Assembly: GCF_030435705.1 (NCBI RefSeq)
Contig: NZ_CP129382.1
Span: 930,001 to 994,000 of the forward strand
DNA from: Rhizobium sp. SSA_523
GTDB lineage: Bacteria > Pseudomonadota > Alphaproteobacteria > Rhizobiales > Rhizobiaceae
DNA length: 64,000 nt
Reading direction: 5' to 3'
The translations under genes were made by a program, and so were the position numbers. Below are positions 57,277 through 64,000 of this stretch, in pieces. Numbering within the stretch: the first letter of the stretch is position 1; every line of letters begins with the position of its first letter. A model generated the notes under the pieces. The model saw only the letters and a program-made list of their open reading frames with translations, searched no databases and was not told the origin of the DNA.

Positions 57277-58356
57277 CGGATTGACAACCTTGGTACCGAA
57301 CAGTCGAGCGCGCTGCTCTTCCTTGGTAGGATTCAGATATCGCATAAGAACGGCCACAGTCTTGTGACCGGACTGTCTCATGAGTGTCTTCAGGTCCGCA
57401 CCGTTCGCCGCCATCCGGCTCAGGGCCTCATGACGCAAGTCGTGAATCCTCAGATCGGGGCAGCCAGCCGCCTCCCGAATCTTCTGCCATTCATGTTCCG
57501 CTGAGTTCTTCGTCATCTTGAACACCGCAGCATCGTCGGGCTCGCCCTCGGCTTGATGCAGGAGCAAGTCATAGGCGCGATCGGAGAGGGCGACGTACCG
57601 ATGCTCGTTTCCTTTCACATCCTTCTCGGGTATCACGATGAAGCCGTGCTCTCGGCGCACCCAACCCGCGAGGATGCTGCGAACTTCCCCCGCACGCATC
57701 CCGGTGTCCAGGAGGACAGGGAACAGGGCTTGCCATTGGCGGTTTTGCCACGTCTCTCCGGTAAGGGCTGACCAGATGCGTTCTTCCTCTTCTGGGCGAA
57801 GCCGTCTATCTCTGCCTGCGCCAGGTTGCGGGATGCCGCGCCGTCTCTTCCGGAGCGAGGCAATGGGGTTCGAAGTCTGGACCGACTTCTCATGGATCAG
57901 CCACTCATAGACCGCACTGACGGTATTCAAGTTGTTCCGGATCGTGGAAGCTGCTTTTCCGTCATCCCGGCGTGCGTCGCGGAAGGCAACGAAATGCTCC
58001 ACCGTCAGCTCCCGGAGAGTCTTCAACGCGAAGTCCTCCCGTGCCAGCATGTTCAACATTGCGACCTCTTGCTCGGCTCCCTTCTTCTCCGGAGTGATCT
58101 TGTCGCGGTAATCCTGGAGGGCATCCTTGAAGGGACGATCGAGGTAGCCCTTCGACGTTCCGGGCTTCGGCTCAAGCCGGGGGTCTTTCCATGTGCCGAG
58201 GCGCATGGCAGACTCCGTTGCGTCGATCCAGACTTGGGCGTCGCGCTTCGACTTGAAGGTATTCGAGATCGAGCGGGACTTGCAGGGCCCTGTGAAGCTA
58301 TCCGGAAGTCGTGCCGTGACCGTCCATTTCCCCCCACGCTTCGTAATGCTCGCCAT
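57247..58356 (-). CDS. Tyrosine recombinase (integrase) of the element
   Basis: A 369-residue phage-type integrase that would catalyse integration and excision at the 65-base attachment repeats. N-terminal AP2-like arm-binding part (ASITKRGGKWTVTARLPDSF), SAM-like core-binding domain (~85-180), and catalytic domain with all key residues: R in GMRAGEVR, K in the beta-hairpin (IPEKDVKGNEHRYV), HDLRH, SGHKT and Y in LMRYLNPT. The ATG at 58356 fits better than one at 58383. It lies ~80 bases from the right attachment site, as expected. Confidence 0.92.
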   Translation of the reverse strand: MASITKRGGKWTVTARLPDSFTGPCKSRSISNTFKSKRDAQVWIDATESAMRLGTWKDPRLEPKPGTSKGYLDRPFKDALQDYRDKITPEKKGAEQEVAMLNMLAREDFALKTLRELTVEHFVAFRDARRDDGKAASTIRNNLNTVSAVYEWLIHEKSVQTSNPIASLRKRRRGIPQPGAGRDRRLRPEEEERIWSALTGETWQNRQWQALFPVLLDTGMRAGEVRSILAGWVRREHGFIVIPEKDVKGNEHRYVALSDRAYDLLLHQAEGEPDDAAVFKMTKNSAEHEWQKIREAAGCPDLRIHDLRHEALSRMAANGADLKTLMRQSGHKTVAVLMRYLNPTKEEQRARLFGTKVVNPSVGEALEDV

Positions 58357-58374
58357 GCCGCTTTTTCCTGCTTT

Positions 58375-58392
58375 CTGCAACAATGCTGCAAC
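58375..58392. repeat. 18-base end repeat, right copy (putative recombinase arm site)
   Basis: CTGCAACAATGCTGCAAC, identical to 50936-50953, just upstream of the recombinase start and 46 bases from the right attachment repeat. Confidence 0.75.
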
Positions 58393-58437
58393 ATATCGCA
58401 GGAAAGACGAAAAAATACAAGTTAATCAGTGATTTTC

Positions 58438-58502
58438 AACCGGTCTTGAAAACCGGCGTGCGGGAGACCGTACCGTGGGTTCGAATCCCACCTCTTCCGC
58501 CA
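58438..58502 (+). repeat. Right attachment repeat (attR), 65 bases
   Basis: Copy of the last 65 bases of tRNA-Ser(UGA), including the CCA; one difference from the left copy. It lacks the acceptor 5' half and D-arm, so it is not a functional tRNA. Confidence 0.92.
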
Positions 58503-58591
58503 AAAACCCAAAAAACATAGTAAAATCAATGGCGTTTCTCCGGAGGCATAAAATATGCCATAAAACGGACGAAGGCGCCTTTCTCTGCATC

Positions 58592-58612
58592 AATGGCGCA
58601 ACTTGCGCCATT
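58592..58612. repeat. Perfect inverted repeat
   Basis: AATGGCGCA/TGCGCCATT around ACT in the remnant DNA right of the element. Possibly an old operator of the decayed island. Confidence 0.5.
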
Positions 58613-58730
58613 ATTGATCTTTCTCCTGATCTCCTTACGGCGAAGAATGTCACGCTCTCCTCCGCAGCCGGCGGATCAGACCGCGCCAGATCTCGTCGAT
58701 CTCCATGAGTTCTGCATGCAGGTCGTTGGC

Positions 58731-59324
58731 CTAACGCGCTAGCGCCATATCGTCATCAATCGCCTTCATCCATGAAGACCGGCGAAGGCACACACCAGCG
58801 CCCACAGCGGTGTCGCCAGCCGACAGGAACATATCCACGATCACGAGGCTCGCGCCGCCGAGTGCTTCCACATCTTTGCGGACAAGTTCGATTGTCTCTG
58901 AGATGTCCGTCGTGCCTTTGAGGAAGTGAACGTCGATGTCTTCTGGATCGAAGCCCAGATGATGACCGGCAGCGATCCAGCGCATCTGAACGTCGTCTGG
59001 GTTCTCGCCAGCCATATATATCACCCGGCCCGGCTTCACATCCCTGCCGCCCACCGGCAGGCCAAGTGCTGTGGCTGCCGCCAATAGGAGGAGCACGGCA
59101 GTTTTGCCCGTTCCCGTCGTGCCGGTCAGGCTGTAGAAGTATCGCGACTGGAACACACCGTCGAGGGCATAATCTGGCGGCACGAAATCCTTGACGAAGG
59201 CCGCGCTGGAGATGATGCCGGGATACTGCTTGTTATCATTCGCAGGCTCAGTGAATCGGAGCCGGTACTTCACTCGCTTATCGACGTGATCCTGGATCCC
59301 CGCCTCAAGCCTGCCCGTATCCAC
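58731..59324 (-). pseudogene. Broken AAA (RepA/RecA-like) ATPase fragment
   Basis: A 197-codon frame with Walker A LTGTTGTGKTAVL near residue 70 and GRVIYMAGENPDD typical of AAA_25/RepA-type ATPases of phages and islands. Homology-like character stops after LVIVDMFLSAGD; the tail reads out of family. Its start overlaps the end of the integrase fragment, so the 5' end is fused to another broken gene. Remnant of an older island. Confidence 0.7.
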
Positions 59325-59484
59325 CTAGGCCAATCTCGGCGCGCTTGCCTTGCCATCGATAGACGAACAACCATTGTTTGGATCCGCCTGGCCGGACCCT
59401 GAGATAGAGACCGTCACCGTCACTGTAGATGCCGGGATCAGCGAGTGCTTTGCATTGCTTTTCTGACAGCTTGTGCCGTGCCAT
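59305..59484 (-). pseudogene. 5' fragment of a P4-type integrase
   Basis: Begins MARHKLSEKQCKALADPGIY, continues SDGDGLYLRVRPGGSKQWLF and GKRAEIGLGGYG: the N-terminal DUF4102-like domain of P4-family integrases (normally ~400 residues). It stops after about 59 residues where the sequence passes into the ATPase fragment, so the catalytic domain is deleted. The fragment lies ~110 bases from the 14-base tRNA scar at 59597, as expected of an integrase beside its attachment site. Confidence 0.82.
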
Positions 59485-59596
59485 GATGAAACCTTGCCAT
59501 AAAATTTGGCCTAAAATCGCCAACAAAATTACGACGAAAGCCCACAAAGTCTAGGGCTATTTTCATCTTTGACACTAATGCTTGTGTTCTTGCGGA

Positions 59597-59610
59597 CACC
59601 TCTTCCGCCA
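59597..59610 (+). repeat. Second attachment scar, 14 bases of the tRNA-Ser 3' end
   Basis: CACCTCTTCCGCCA equals the last 14 bases of tRNA-Ser(UGA) and of the right attachment repeat. With the P4-type integrase fragment beside it, this marks the right end of an earlier island in the same tRNA. Confidence 0.7.
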
Positions 59611-59716
59611 TTTCCCTATCTCTGAGGCCGGGCTGTCCATCAATCCCTCGGCGTCAGCCGCAGAGCCTCCTGTGGACAGTGATCCGCAGCGCTGTCTCCG
59701 GCACGCTTGCGACACC

Positions 59717-61009
59717 TCAGCTGGAAAGCCTCGGCGTGCTGACGATCTTCATGAACAGCGCGCTCATGGCCTCGGAAATCCCCTGCGAGGGGCTGACCTC
59801 GAAGTACAGGCCGTCGGAAGCGCAATCCTTCATCCGTGCCGGGATCTCGTTCTGGAAAGGCTTGATCCAGTCATTATACCAGTTATTGGTCGGCAGCGGC
59901 AGATAGGTCGTATAGAGGACGGCGACCTTGTAGCCATGCTTCTTCAGCGCATCGCAATAGCTCGCATTGATCGGTTCCTGGCACCGGCCGCTGGTTACCT
60001 TCTTCTTGCATCCCGAGGGCTTGTTGCTGTCGTTCACGCCGTCCGAGACGAAGAACACGACCTTTTCCGGCGAGGCTGCGCTGGCGCCGGTGCCGGCCTT
60101 GCCGATCTCCTTGGCAATATTCTTCATGACCAGGTCGAAATCGGTCTGCTGGTCGTTGTTGTAGCCCTAGTAGGGAATGGACATCAGGTCGATCATGCTC
60201 GCCCTCTGCTTGGCGACCTTCAGGTCCGCGGTGAGGCTCGTCACTTCCATGAGCTTGGTGTCCTCGGCCTTCTCGCCGAATGTATAGACCGCCATGCGGA
60301 ACTGGTTGGCGACCTTGCGCACGCTGCTTGCCGTATCCATCAGAGCGGCGGTCGCCTGCGCCACGACATTGATGCGGGTGGTCACGCCGAGCTTTATGGC
60401 GAGGTTGTAATAGCTGTTCGGATCTTCCACCCCATCCTTCACGATATGACAGGCAAAGGCGCATTTGTCCTTGGTATTGGCGACCATCCTGTCGACATCG
60501 GCCGGCGTCGCCGCAACGCCCATGGAGGGCGTATTGTCGAGGAGAAGGTAGAAATCCTGGAACGTCGCCGTTTTATAGGTCGCGGTTGCCGAACCACGGA
60601 TCGGAATGCTGGTCTTGCCGAGGATCCGCAGAAGAGAGGTCGGCACTTCGGCCGCATAATCGATGGACGAGGTGATGTTGATCCCTTCGCGCTTCACGCT
60701 GACGGCGACATCCTTGACCACGTAACCGGTCTGGCTGGCCACCTGGCCCATGAATAGCCGCTTGGCATCATCCTGGCCGACAATGATGATGCCATCCTGC
60801 GGCATGGTCATCGCTTCCTTGTAGCCGGATGAATTGTCGGAAATACCGGCGAGCGCGGCGGCGTCGGCCACGGCCTGGAGCTCGTTCTTCACCAGCATGG
60901 CGTTGGAGAGATCGACGCCCAGGCCCGCAACGCCGATCACCGGCACCATCAAAAGCCCGGTCAAAAGGCCGAAATTTCCATCCTCGGAACGCAGAAACCT
61001 TCGCAGCAT
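59717..61009 (-). pseudogene. TadG-like pilus assembly protein with in-frame amber codon
   Basis: An inner-membrane/periplasmic protein of the TadE/TadG family: basic start MLRRFLRSEDGNFG, a hydrophobic segment LLTGLLMVPVIGVAGLGVDL and VKNELQAVADAAALAG, then a von Willebrand A-like region (FYLLLDNTPSMG = MIDAS-type). After SIPY (residue 280) a TAG at 60167-60169 interrupts the frame; the same frame continues with GYNNDQQTDFDLVMKNIAKE and ends 59717 with a plausible C-terminus (VVFFVSDGVND, PLPTNNWYNDWIKPF). Full length would be ~430 codons. It is a nonsense-mutated gene, a sequence error, or an unusual readthrough. Confidence 0.8.
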
Positions 61010-61295
61010 GTTTCACCCATCGACAATCTGATAGGCTGTCAACATGCGGCCAAGCCGTCTATCATTGGTAAATCGCAATGACCGGCGGGCCATTGATCTA
61101 AATTAGCGATAATATCTGATTAAAAAGCAGCCGCTTAAGGAAATCCGGCCCATTCGGCGGGCCGGGCGTTTCTGGCCACCGGGCGTTGTCGAAAATCCGC
61201 GCCGGACTGGAGGGGGACTGTCGTATCCGGCTTCTTCTCGCCGGACACAAATCGCTCCGGCGTAATCGGTGCCTGACATCAAGATCTGGTACAGA

Positions 61296-61745
61296 TCAAT
61301 CCGGCGGTGCGATCGCCGCTCCGACGGGCAGAACGCCCTGCGGCCTCGCCTCTGCATCCTGCTTTGCCTTGCGCATCTCGGCTTCGTGCTCTTCCGCCTG
61401 GCGGGTAAATTCCTGATCGTTTGCGCCTTGCCGATCAAGCGCCGATTGCACGGCGACGGGAGGCAGGCTTGCATCCTGGCGGCCGGACACCGATGAGAAG
61501 CCGACCTCCTGCGCCCTCGCACGTGCCAGACTAGCCTGCGTGGCCTCAGCCGCCGTCGCCTTCGCCGTCAACGCCTCAGCCTCCCGCTCTCGCTGTTCGA
61601 GCTCTCTCCGTTCAAGCTCTCGCGCTTCGAGCTCATGCGTCTCGGCCATGCGCTCTTCCATCCGTGCCTCTTCAGGCGCCTTCAGCCCGAGCTCGGTTGC
61701 GAGACTGGAAAGCACGCCGGTTTGTGATGTTCGTTCCGATGCCAT
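61296..61745 (-). CDS. Hypothetical coiled-coil protein
   Basis: A 149-residue, Glu/Ala/Arg-rich protein with a strong coiled-coil between ~25 and 75 (RMAETHELEARELERRELEQ, then EREAEALTAKATAAEA) and a Pro-containing C-terminus (LPVGAAIAPPD). AGGAGG precedes the ATG at the right distance. No membrane segment. It lies between the TadG-like gene and the small plus-strand gene; function unknown. Confidence 0.6.
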   Translation of the reverse strand: MASERTSQTGVLSSLATELGLKAPEEARMEERMAETHELEARELERRELEQREREAEALTAKATAAEATQASLARARAQEVGFSSVSGRQDASLPPVAVQSALDRQGANDQEFTRQAEEHEAEMRKAKQDAEARPQGVLPVGAAIAPPD

Positions 61746-62027
61746 TTGCTGGCCTCCTGATGAATGATCCTCTCAGCCAACCCGCCAAAGCGCCGTCCGT
61801 TCCCAAATGAGTGACTGTCCCGTACCGATCTGCCGCCACAGAGCGGAGATGCCGGTCGCCTCGTTTCGACGCGGGCCCGGCGGATCGCAGGCGGGACAAT
61901 TGGATCGATCGTCAAGCTCTGCGCACCAATCTGAAACAGGCACGAAAATGTTAACTGTCATTTAAGCACAAGCTTGAATGTGGCAGATCTTGTGGCATGC
62001 TTATGTGCGGGCAACCGGATGTAGACA

Positions 62028-62282
62028 ATGGCACAGGCATATACAGGCACAGGCGATAGTTTCGAACCCAGCATCGGCTGCCGTTTCAAGGTGGAGGCGG
62101 CCATGTTGCTGATGATCGAGGATCTGAAGCGGCAAGGCCTCGACCTTGCGGAAATAGCGCTGTCGCTGGCCGATGCGGCGGAGGATTTCGTGCTTCGGCT
62201 GGCCCGGTCCGCAGGCGATGAGGATCTGGCTTTGGATGACATGTCGCACCGCGACATGCCGCAGGATCAGACGGAACATTAG
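62028..62282 (+). CDS. Hypothetical small protein
   Basis: An 84-residue protein starting MAQAYTGTGDSFEPSIGCRF, with a helical middle (MLLMIEDLKRQGLDLAEIAL) and acidic C-terminus (DEDLALDDMSHRDMPQDQTE). The ribosome-binding site is weak; an internal Met at residue 26 could be the real start. Coding is plausible but not certain. Confidence 0.45.
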   Translation: MAQAYTGTGDSFEPSIGCRFKVEAAMLLMIEDLKRQGLDLAEIALSLADAAEDFVLRLARSAGDEDLALDDMSHRDMPQDQTEH

Positions 62283-62531
62283 AACCCGTATCCGAGGCAT
62301 TGCAGTGGATCTTCGGCGCTGACAAGCATGGTTGTACGGGAACGATTGGTCCGGATGCGGGTTTGTCTCTCGAACCCGGGCCGTGTCAAGCGGACGTGAC
62401 AGGGATGGAGAACATGGGTATTTTTCCGCTTTCTTCCCATGGCCAACGAATTGGCAGGCGAGCTTCCCACCTGTCCGGTCCGGGATCACACCTATAGGTG
62501 AGGCATCCGGCCTCATGGCGCATGGGCCGGA

Positions 62532-63146
62532 CTATTCGGCCGCTTTCGCCATATCCTCTTCCATTTCGTAGGAATAGCCGTCGAGCATCGCATAGGCCTG
62601 CTCGATCACCTTGATCTCGGCTTCCGCCTTGCCGATCGCATCGGCAATGGCGTCGCAGCGGGCCGTCAGCATCCGCCCCAGCACATCGCTCTCGGGTCGT
62701 TTGGCAATCCGGTCAATATGGTTGCGGATGCGGCCGCGATGGCGCTCCAGTTCCAGAATGTGAAAGCGCGTATTGACGACCTTGTCGGTCAGCTTGCGGC
62801 GCATGGCCGAAACCGGGTCGAAGCTGCCGGGCGCGCGCTCGTCCAGAATGATCTCGTTGACCAGCGTGTCGAGAACCAGCAGTCCTTCGAGATCCTTGGA
62901 GTCGGTCAGCTGCGGATCGAAGCCCGTATCGTCGTAGATTTTGCGGCGTACCGGATCGAGCAGCAATTCGTAAGACGCCGTGACCTTGGAAAAGGCTTCG
63001 ACATCGCCACCAGTGTCCGGATGCGCCGATTTGGCCTTCGAACGATAGGCAGACTTGATCGCGGCGCCGTCCGCGTCACGGGTCACGCCCAAGGTTTTGT
63101 AGGGGTCGATCACGCTACCACCCGGTTTGTTTTGCTCCAAGGTCAC
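62532..63146 (-). CDS. J-domain protein
   Basis: A 204-residue protein with an N-terminal J domain: DPYKTLGVTRDADGAAIKSA, then the HPD motif in AKSAHPDTGGD and FSKVTASYELLLDPVRRKIYD. It would recruit and stimulate an Hsp70 (DnaK) on particular clients. The C-terminal ~120 residues are helical and lack the DnaJ zinc-finger domain, so it is a class C J protein. It ends 28 bases from the MFS gene upstream on the same strand. Confidence 0.9.
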   Translation of the reverse strand: MTLEQNKPGGSVIDPYKTLGVTRDADGAAIKSAYRSKAKSAHPDTGGDVEAFSKVTASYELLLDPVRRKIYDDTGFDPQLTDSKDLEGLLVLDTLVNEIILDERAPGSFDPVSAMRRKLTDKVVNTRFHILELERHRGRIRNHIDRIAKRPESDVLGRMLTARCDAIADAIGKAEAEIKVIEQAYAMLDGYSYEMEEDMAKAAE

Positions 63147-63174
63147 CCTCTCGTAGTCTCATCGCGGCGCGGTC

Positions 63175-64000
63175 TCAACCCCTCGCCGCATCTTGTGGCG
63201 AAACAGGGGCCGTGGCGGCCTTTTCCCCAGGCTTGGGCGTCTCGGCGGAGCGTCGCAGGAGGCGCGGCAGACGCCCCTGCGCCACCGGCGCCATTGCAAA
63301 GCTGAGGACGAGAAAGGGCAGAAGCACGGCAAAGCTGGCCTTCAGGTTCACATGTTCGGCCACGAAACCCAGAAGCGGCGGCACGCCGATATTGGCGATC
63401 AGAAGGGTCAGTGCCAGCGCCGCCAGATTGTCGGCCATCGAGCCGCGCCCCAGGGAAATGGTGGTGGCCACGGCCAGCGGGAATCCGAGCGCGACGCCGC
63501 ATCCCATCAGGAAAAGCGCTAGCGCCGCCATGGCCAGATTGTCCGCCGAAAGAAGCAGGACCACGCCCAGGGCGACCACCGTTGCCGAGCCGCGCACCAG
63601 CGTCATGGTCCCGAACCTGTCGCGCAGCCTGTCGCCCACCATGCGCGTGGCACCCATGCCAACCGTGAACCCGGCGTAGAGAATGCCCGCTGTTGCGGCG
63701 TCGGCGCGCAGCACCTCGCGCAAGTAGAAAATGCCCCAGTCATACACCGCGCCTTCGCTGATGCCGATGCCGAAGACCATCACGCAGATCAGCAGGATGA
63801 TCCTGTCCGGCCAGACGAAGACCTTCCGGCGTCCCGTTGCGGGGCGGCTGACGCGCTCTTCGCGCGGCGCGATCTTCAGCACGATGGCGCAGCACAGGAC
63901 GACCACAAGGGCAGCGCCGAGCTGGTGGTGAAAGGGACTCACCTCATGCTTGGCCAGAAAGCCGGATATCAGCGAGCCGACAAGGAGCCCGACGGACCAG
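63175..64000 (-). CDS. MFS transporter, C-terminal part (cut by window end)
   Basis: A major facilitator superfamily permease whose frame is open to the window's last base; ~274 residues are visible, reading WSVGLLVGSLISGFLAKHEV at the cut. About eight hydrophobic segments follow, with a charged cytoplasmic loop (LKIAPREERVSRPATGRRKV) between the two six-helix halves. Pattern resembles FucP/YbjJ-type MFS proteins. Substrate unknown; the C-terminus is hydrophilic (AETPKPGEKAATAPVSPQDA). Confidence 0.85.
   Translation of the reverse strand, partial: WSVGLLVGSLISGFLAKHEVSPFHHQLGAALVVVLCCAIVLKIAPREERVSRPATGRRKVFVWPDRIILLICVMVFGIGISEGAVYDWGIFYLREVLRADAATAGILYAGFTVGMGATRMVGDRLRDRFGTMTLVRGSATVVALGVVLLLSADNLAMAALALFLMGCGVALGFPLAVATTISLGRGSMADNLAALALTLLIANIGVPPLLGFVAEHVNLKASFAVLLPFLVLSFAMAPVAQGRLPRLLRRSAETPKPGEKAATAPVSPQDAARG

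Larger units (their letters stand above)
50789..58502. mobile_element. Integrative mobilizable element with rolling-circle Rep, in tRNA-Ser(UGA)
   Basis: A 7.7-kb element bounded by 65-base direct repeats (50789-50853 and 58438-58502, one mismatch) that copy the 3' part of tRNA-Ser(UGA). It carries a tyrosine recombinase at the right end, a MobV/Pre-like relaxase, an HUH replication initiator and small accessory proteins, but no type IV secretion genes, so it would need a helper for transfer. The region with the HEPN cassette is less GC-rich than the host backbone. The tRNA stays intact because the left repeat restores it. Confidence 0.9.

Noticed and set aside
58426..58653. Minus-strand frame ending GFEPTVRSPARRF...
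   Set aside because: This is the well-known false protein produced by translating the antisense of a tRNA-Ser end (here the right attachment repeat).
59582..60757. 391-residue plus-strand frame across the TadG-like gene
   Set aside because: It is the antisense shadow of the TadG-like gene and begins inside the tRNA scar.

Overview
The window is a GC-rich chromosomal segment of an alphaproteobacterium, most likely a member of the Rhizobiaceae (Rhizobium/Agrobacterium group). The evidence is gene content and order: tmk-holB-metG-tatD-MBL hydrolase, ppiD-trpD-trpC-moaC-moeA, pyrG-secG-tpiA, a DUF2336 protein, a betaine-type ABC transporter, and intergenic repeats resembling the mosaic elements of rhizobia. 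Most of the window is ordinary core genome with short spacers and many 1-4 base overlaps between neighbouring genes.

Layout. 1-9.3 kb: 3' part of thrS with a strong terminator, a secreted protein, a nitroreductase/flavin-reductase pair, a CitE-like protein, a DUF2336 protein, a GNAT acetyltransferase, an AI-2E family permease and an RlpA-type lipoprotein. 9.4-14.2 kb: a penicillin-binding-protein homologue that has lost two of its three active-site motifs, a membrane diguanylate cyclase with PAS domain, and an orphan solute-binding protein. 14.4-19.6 kb: tmk-holB-metG-tatD-MBL. 20.6-23.7 kb: betaine/choline-type ABC transporter. 25.1-31.6 kb: a TctDE-like two-component system facing a solute-binding protein, then tctCBA, probably a tricarboxylate sensing and uptake unit. 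32-43 kb: flippase-like membrane protein, DUF763 protein, ppiD-trpDC-moaC-moeA, photolyase, and a VirC1-like ParA with a small partner. 43.4-50.4 kb: pyrG, secG, tpiA, a secreted hydrolase, parE and a small membrane protein.

50.76-59.6 kb is the accessory region. A tRNA-Ser(UGA) gene carries a 7.7-kb integrated element bounded by 65-base direct repeats of the tRNA 3' part (one mismatch). It encodes a tyrosine recombinase, a rolling-circle (HUH) replication initiator, a MobV/Pre-like relaxase, several small proteins, and a two-gene cassette of different base composition: a small helix-turn-helix-like protein overlapping a protein with a HEPN RNase motif (R-x4-H). This looks like an integrative mobilizable element that can also replicate by rolling circle, and the cassette is the best candidate for an undescribed (possibly defence or toxin-type) system. 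Just beyond it lie a broken P4-type integrase, a broken AAA ATPase and a 14-base copy of the tRNA end: the scar of an older island in the same tRNA.

59.7-64 kb: a TadG-like pilus-assembly gene interrupted by an in-frame amber codon, a coiled-coil protein, a J-domain protein and the C-terminal part of an MFS transporter. Three unrelated intergenic tandem arrays in the window (near 3.35, 25.0 and 40.4 kb) share an 11-base period.
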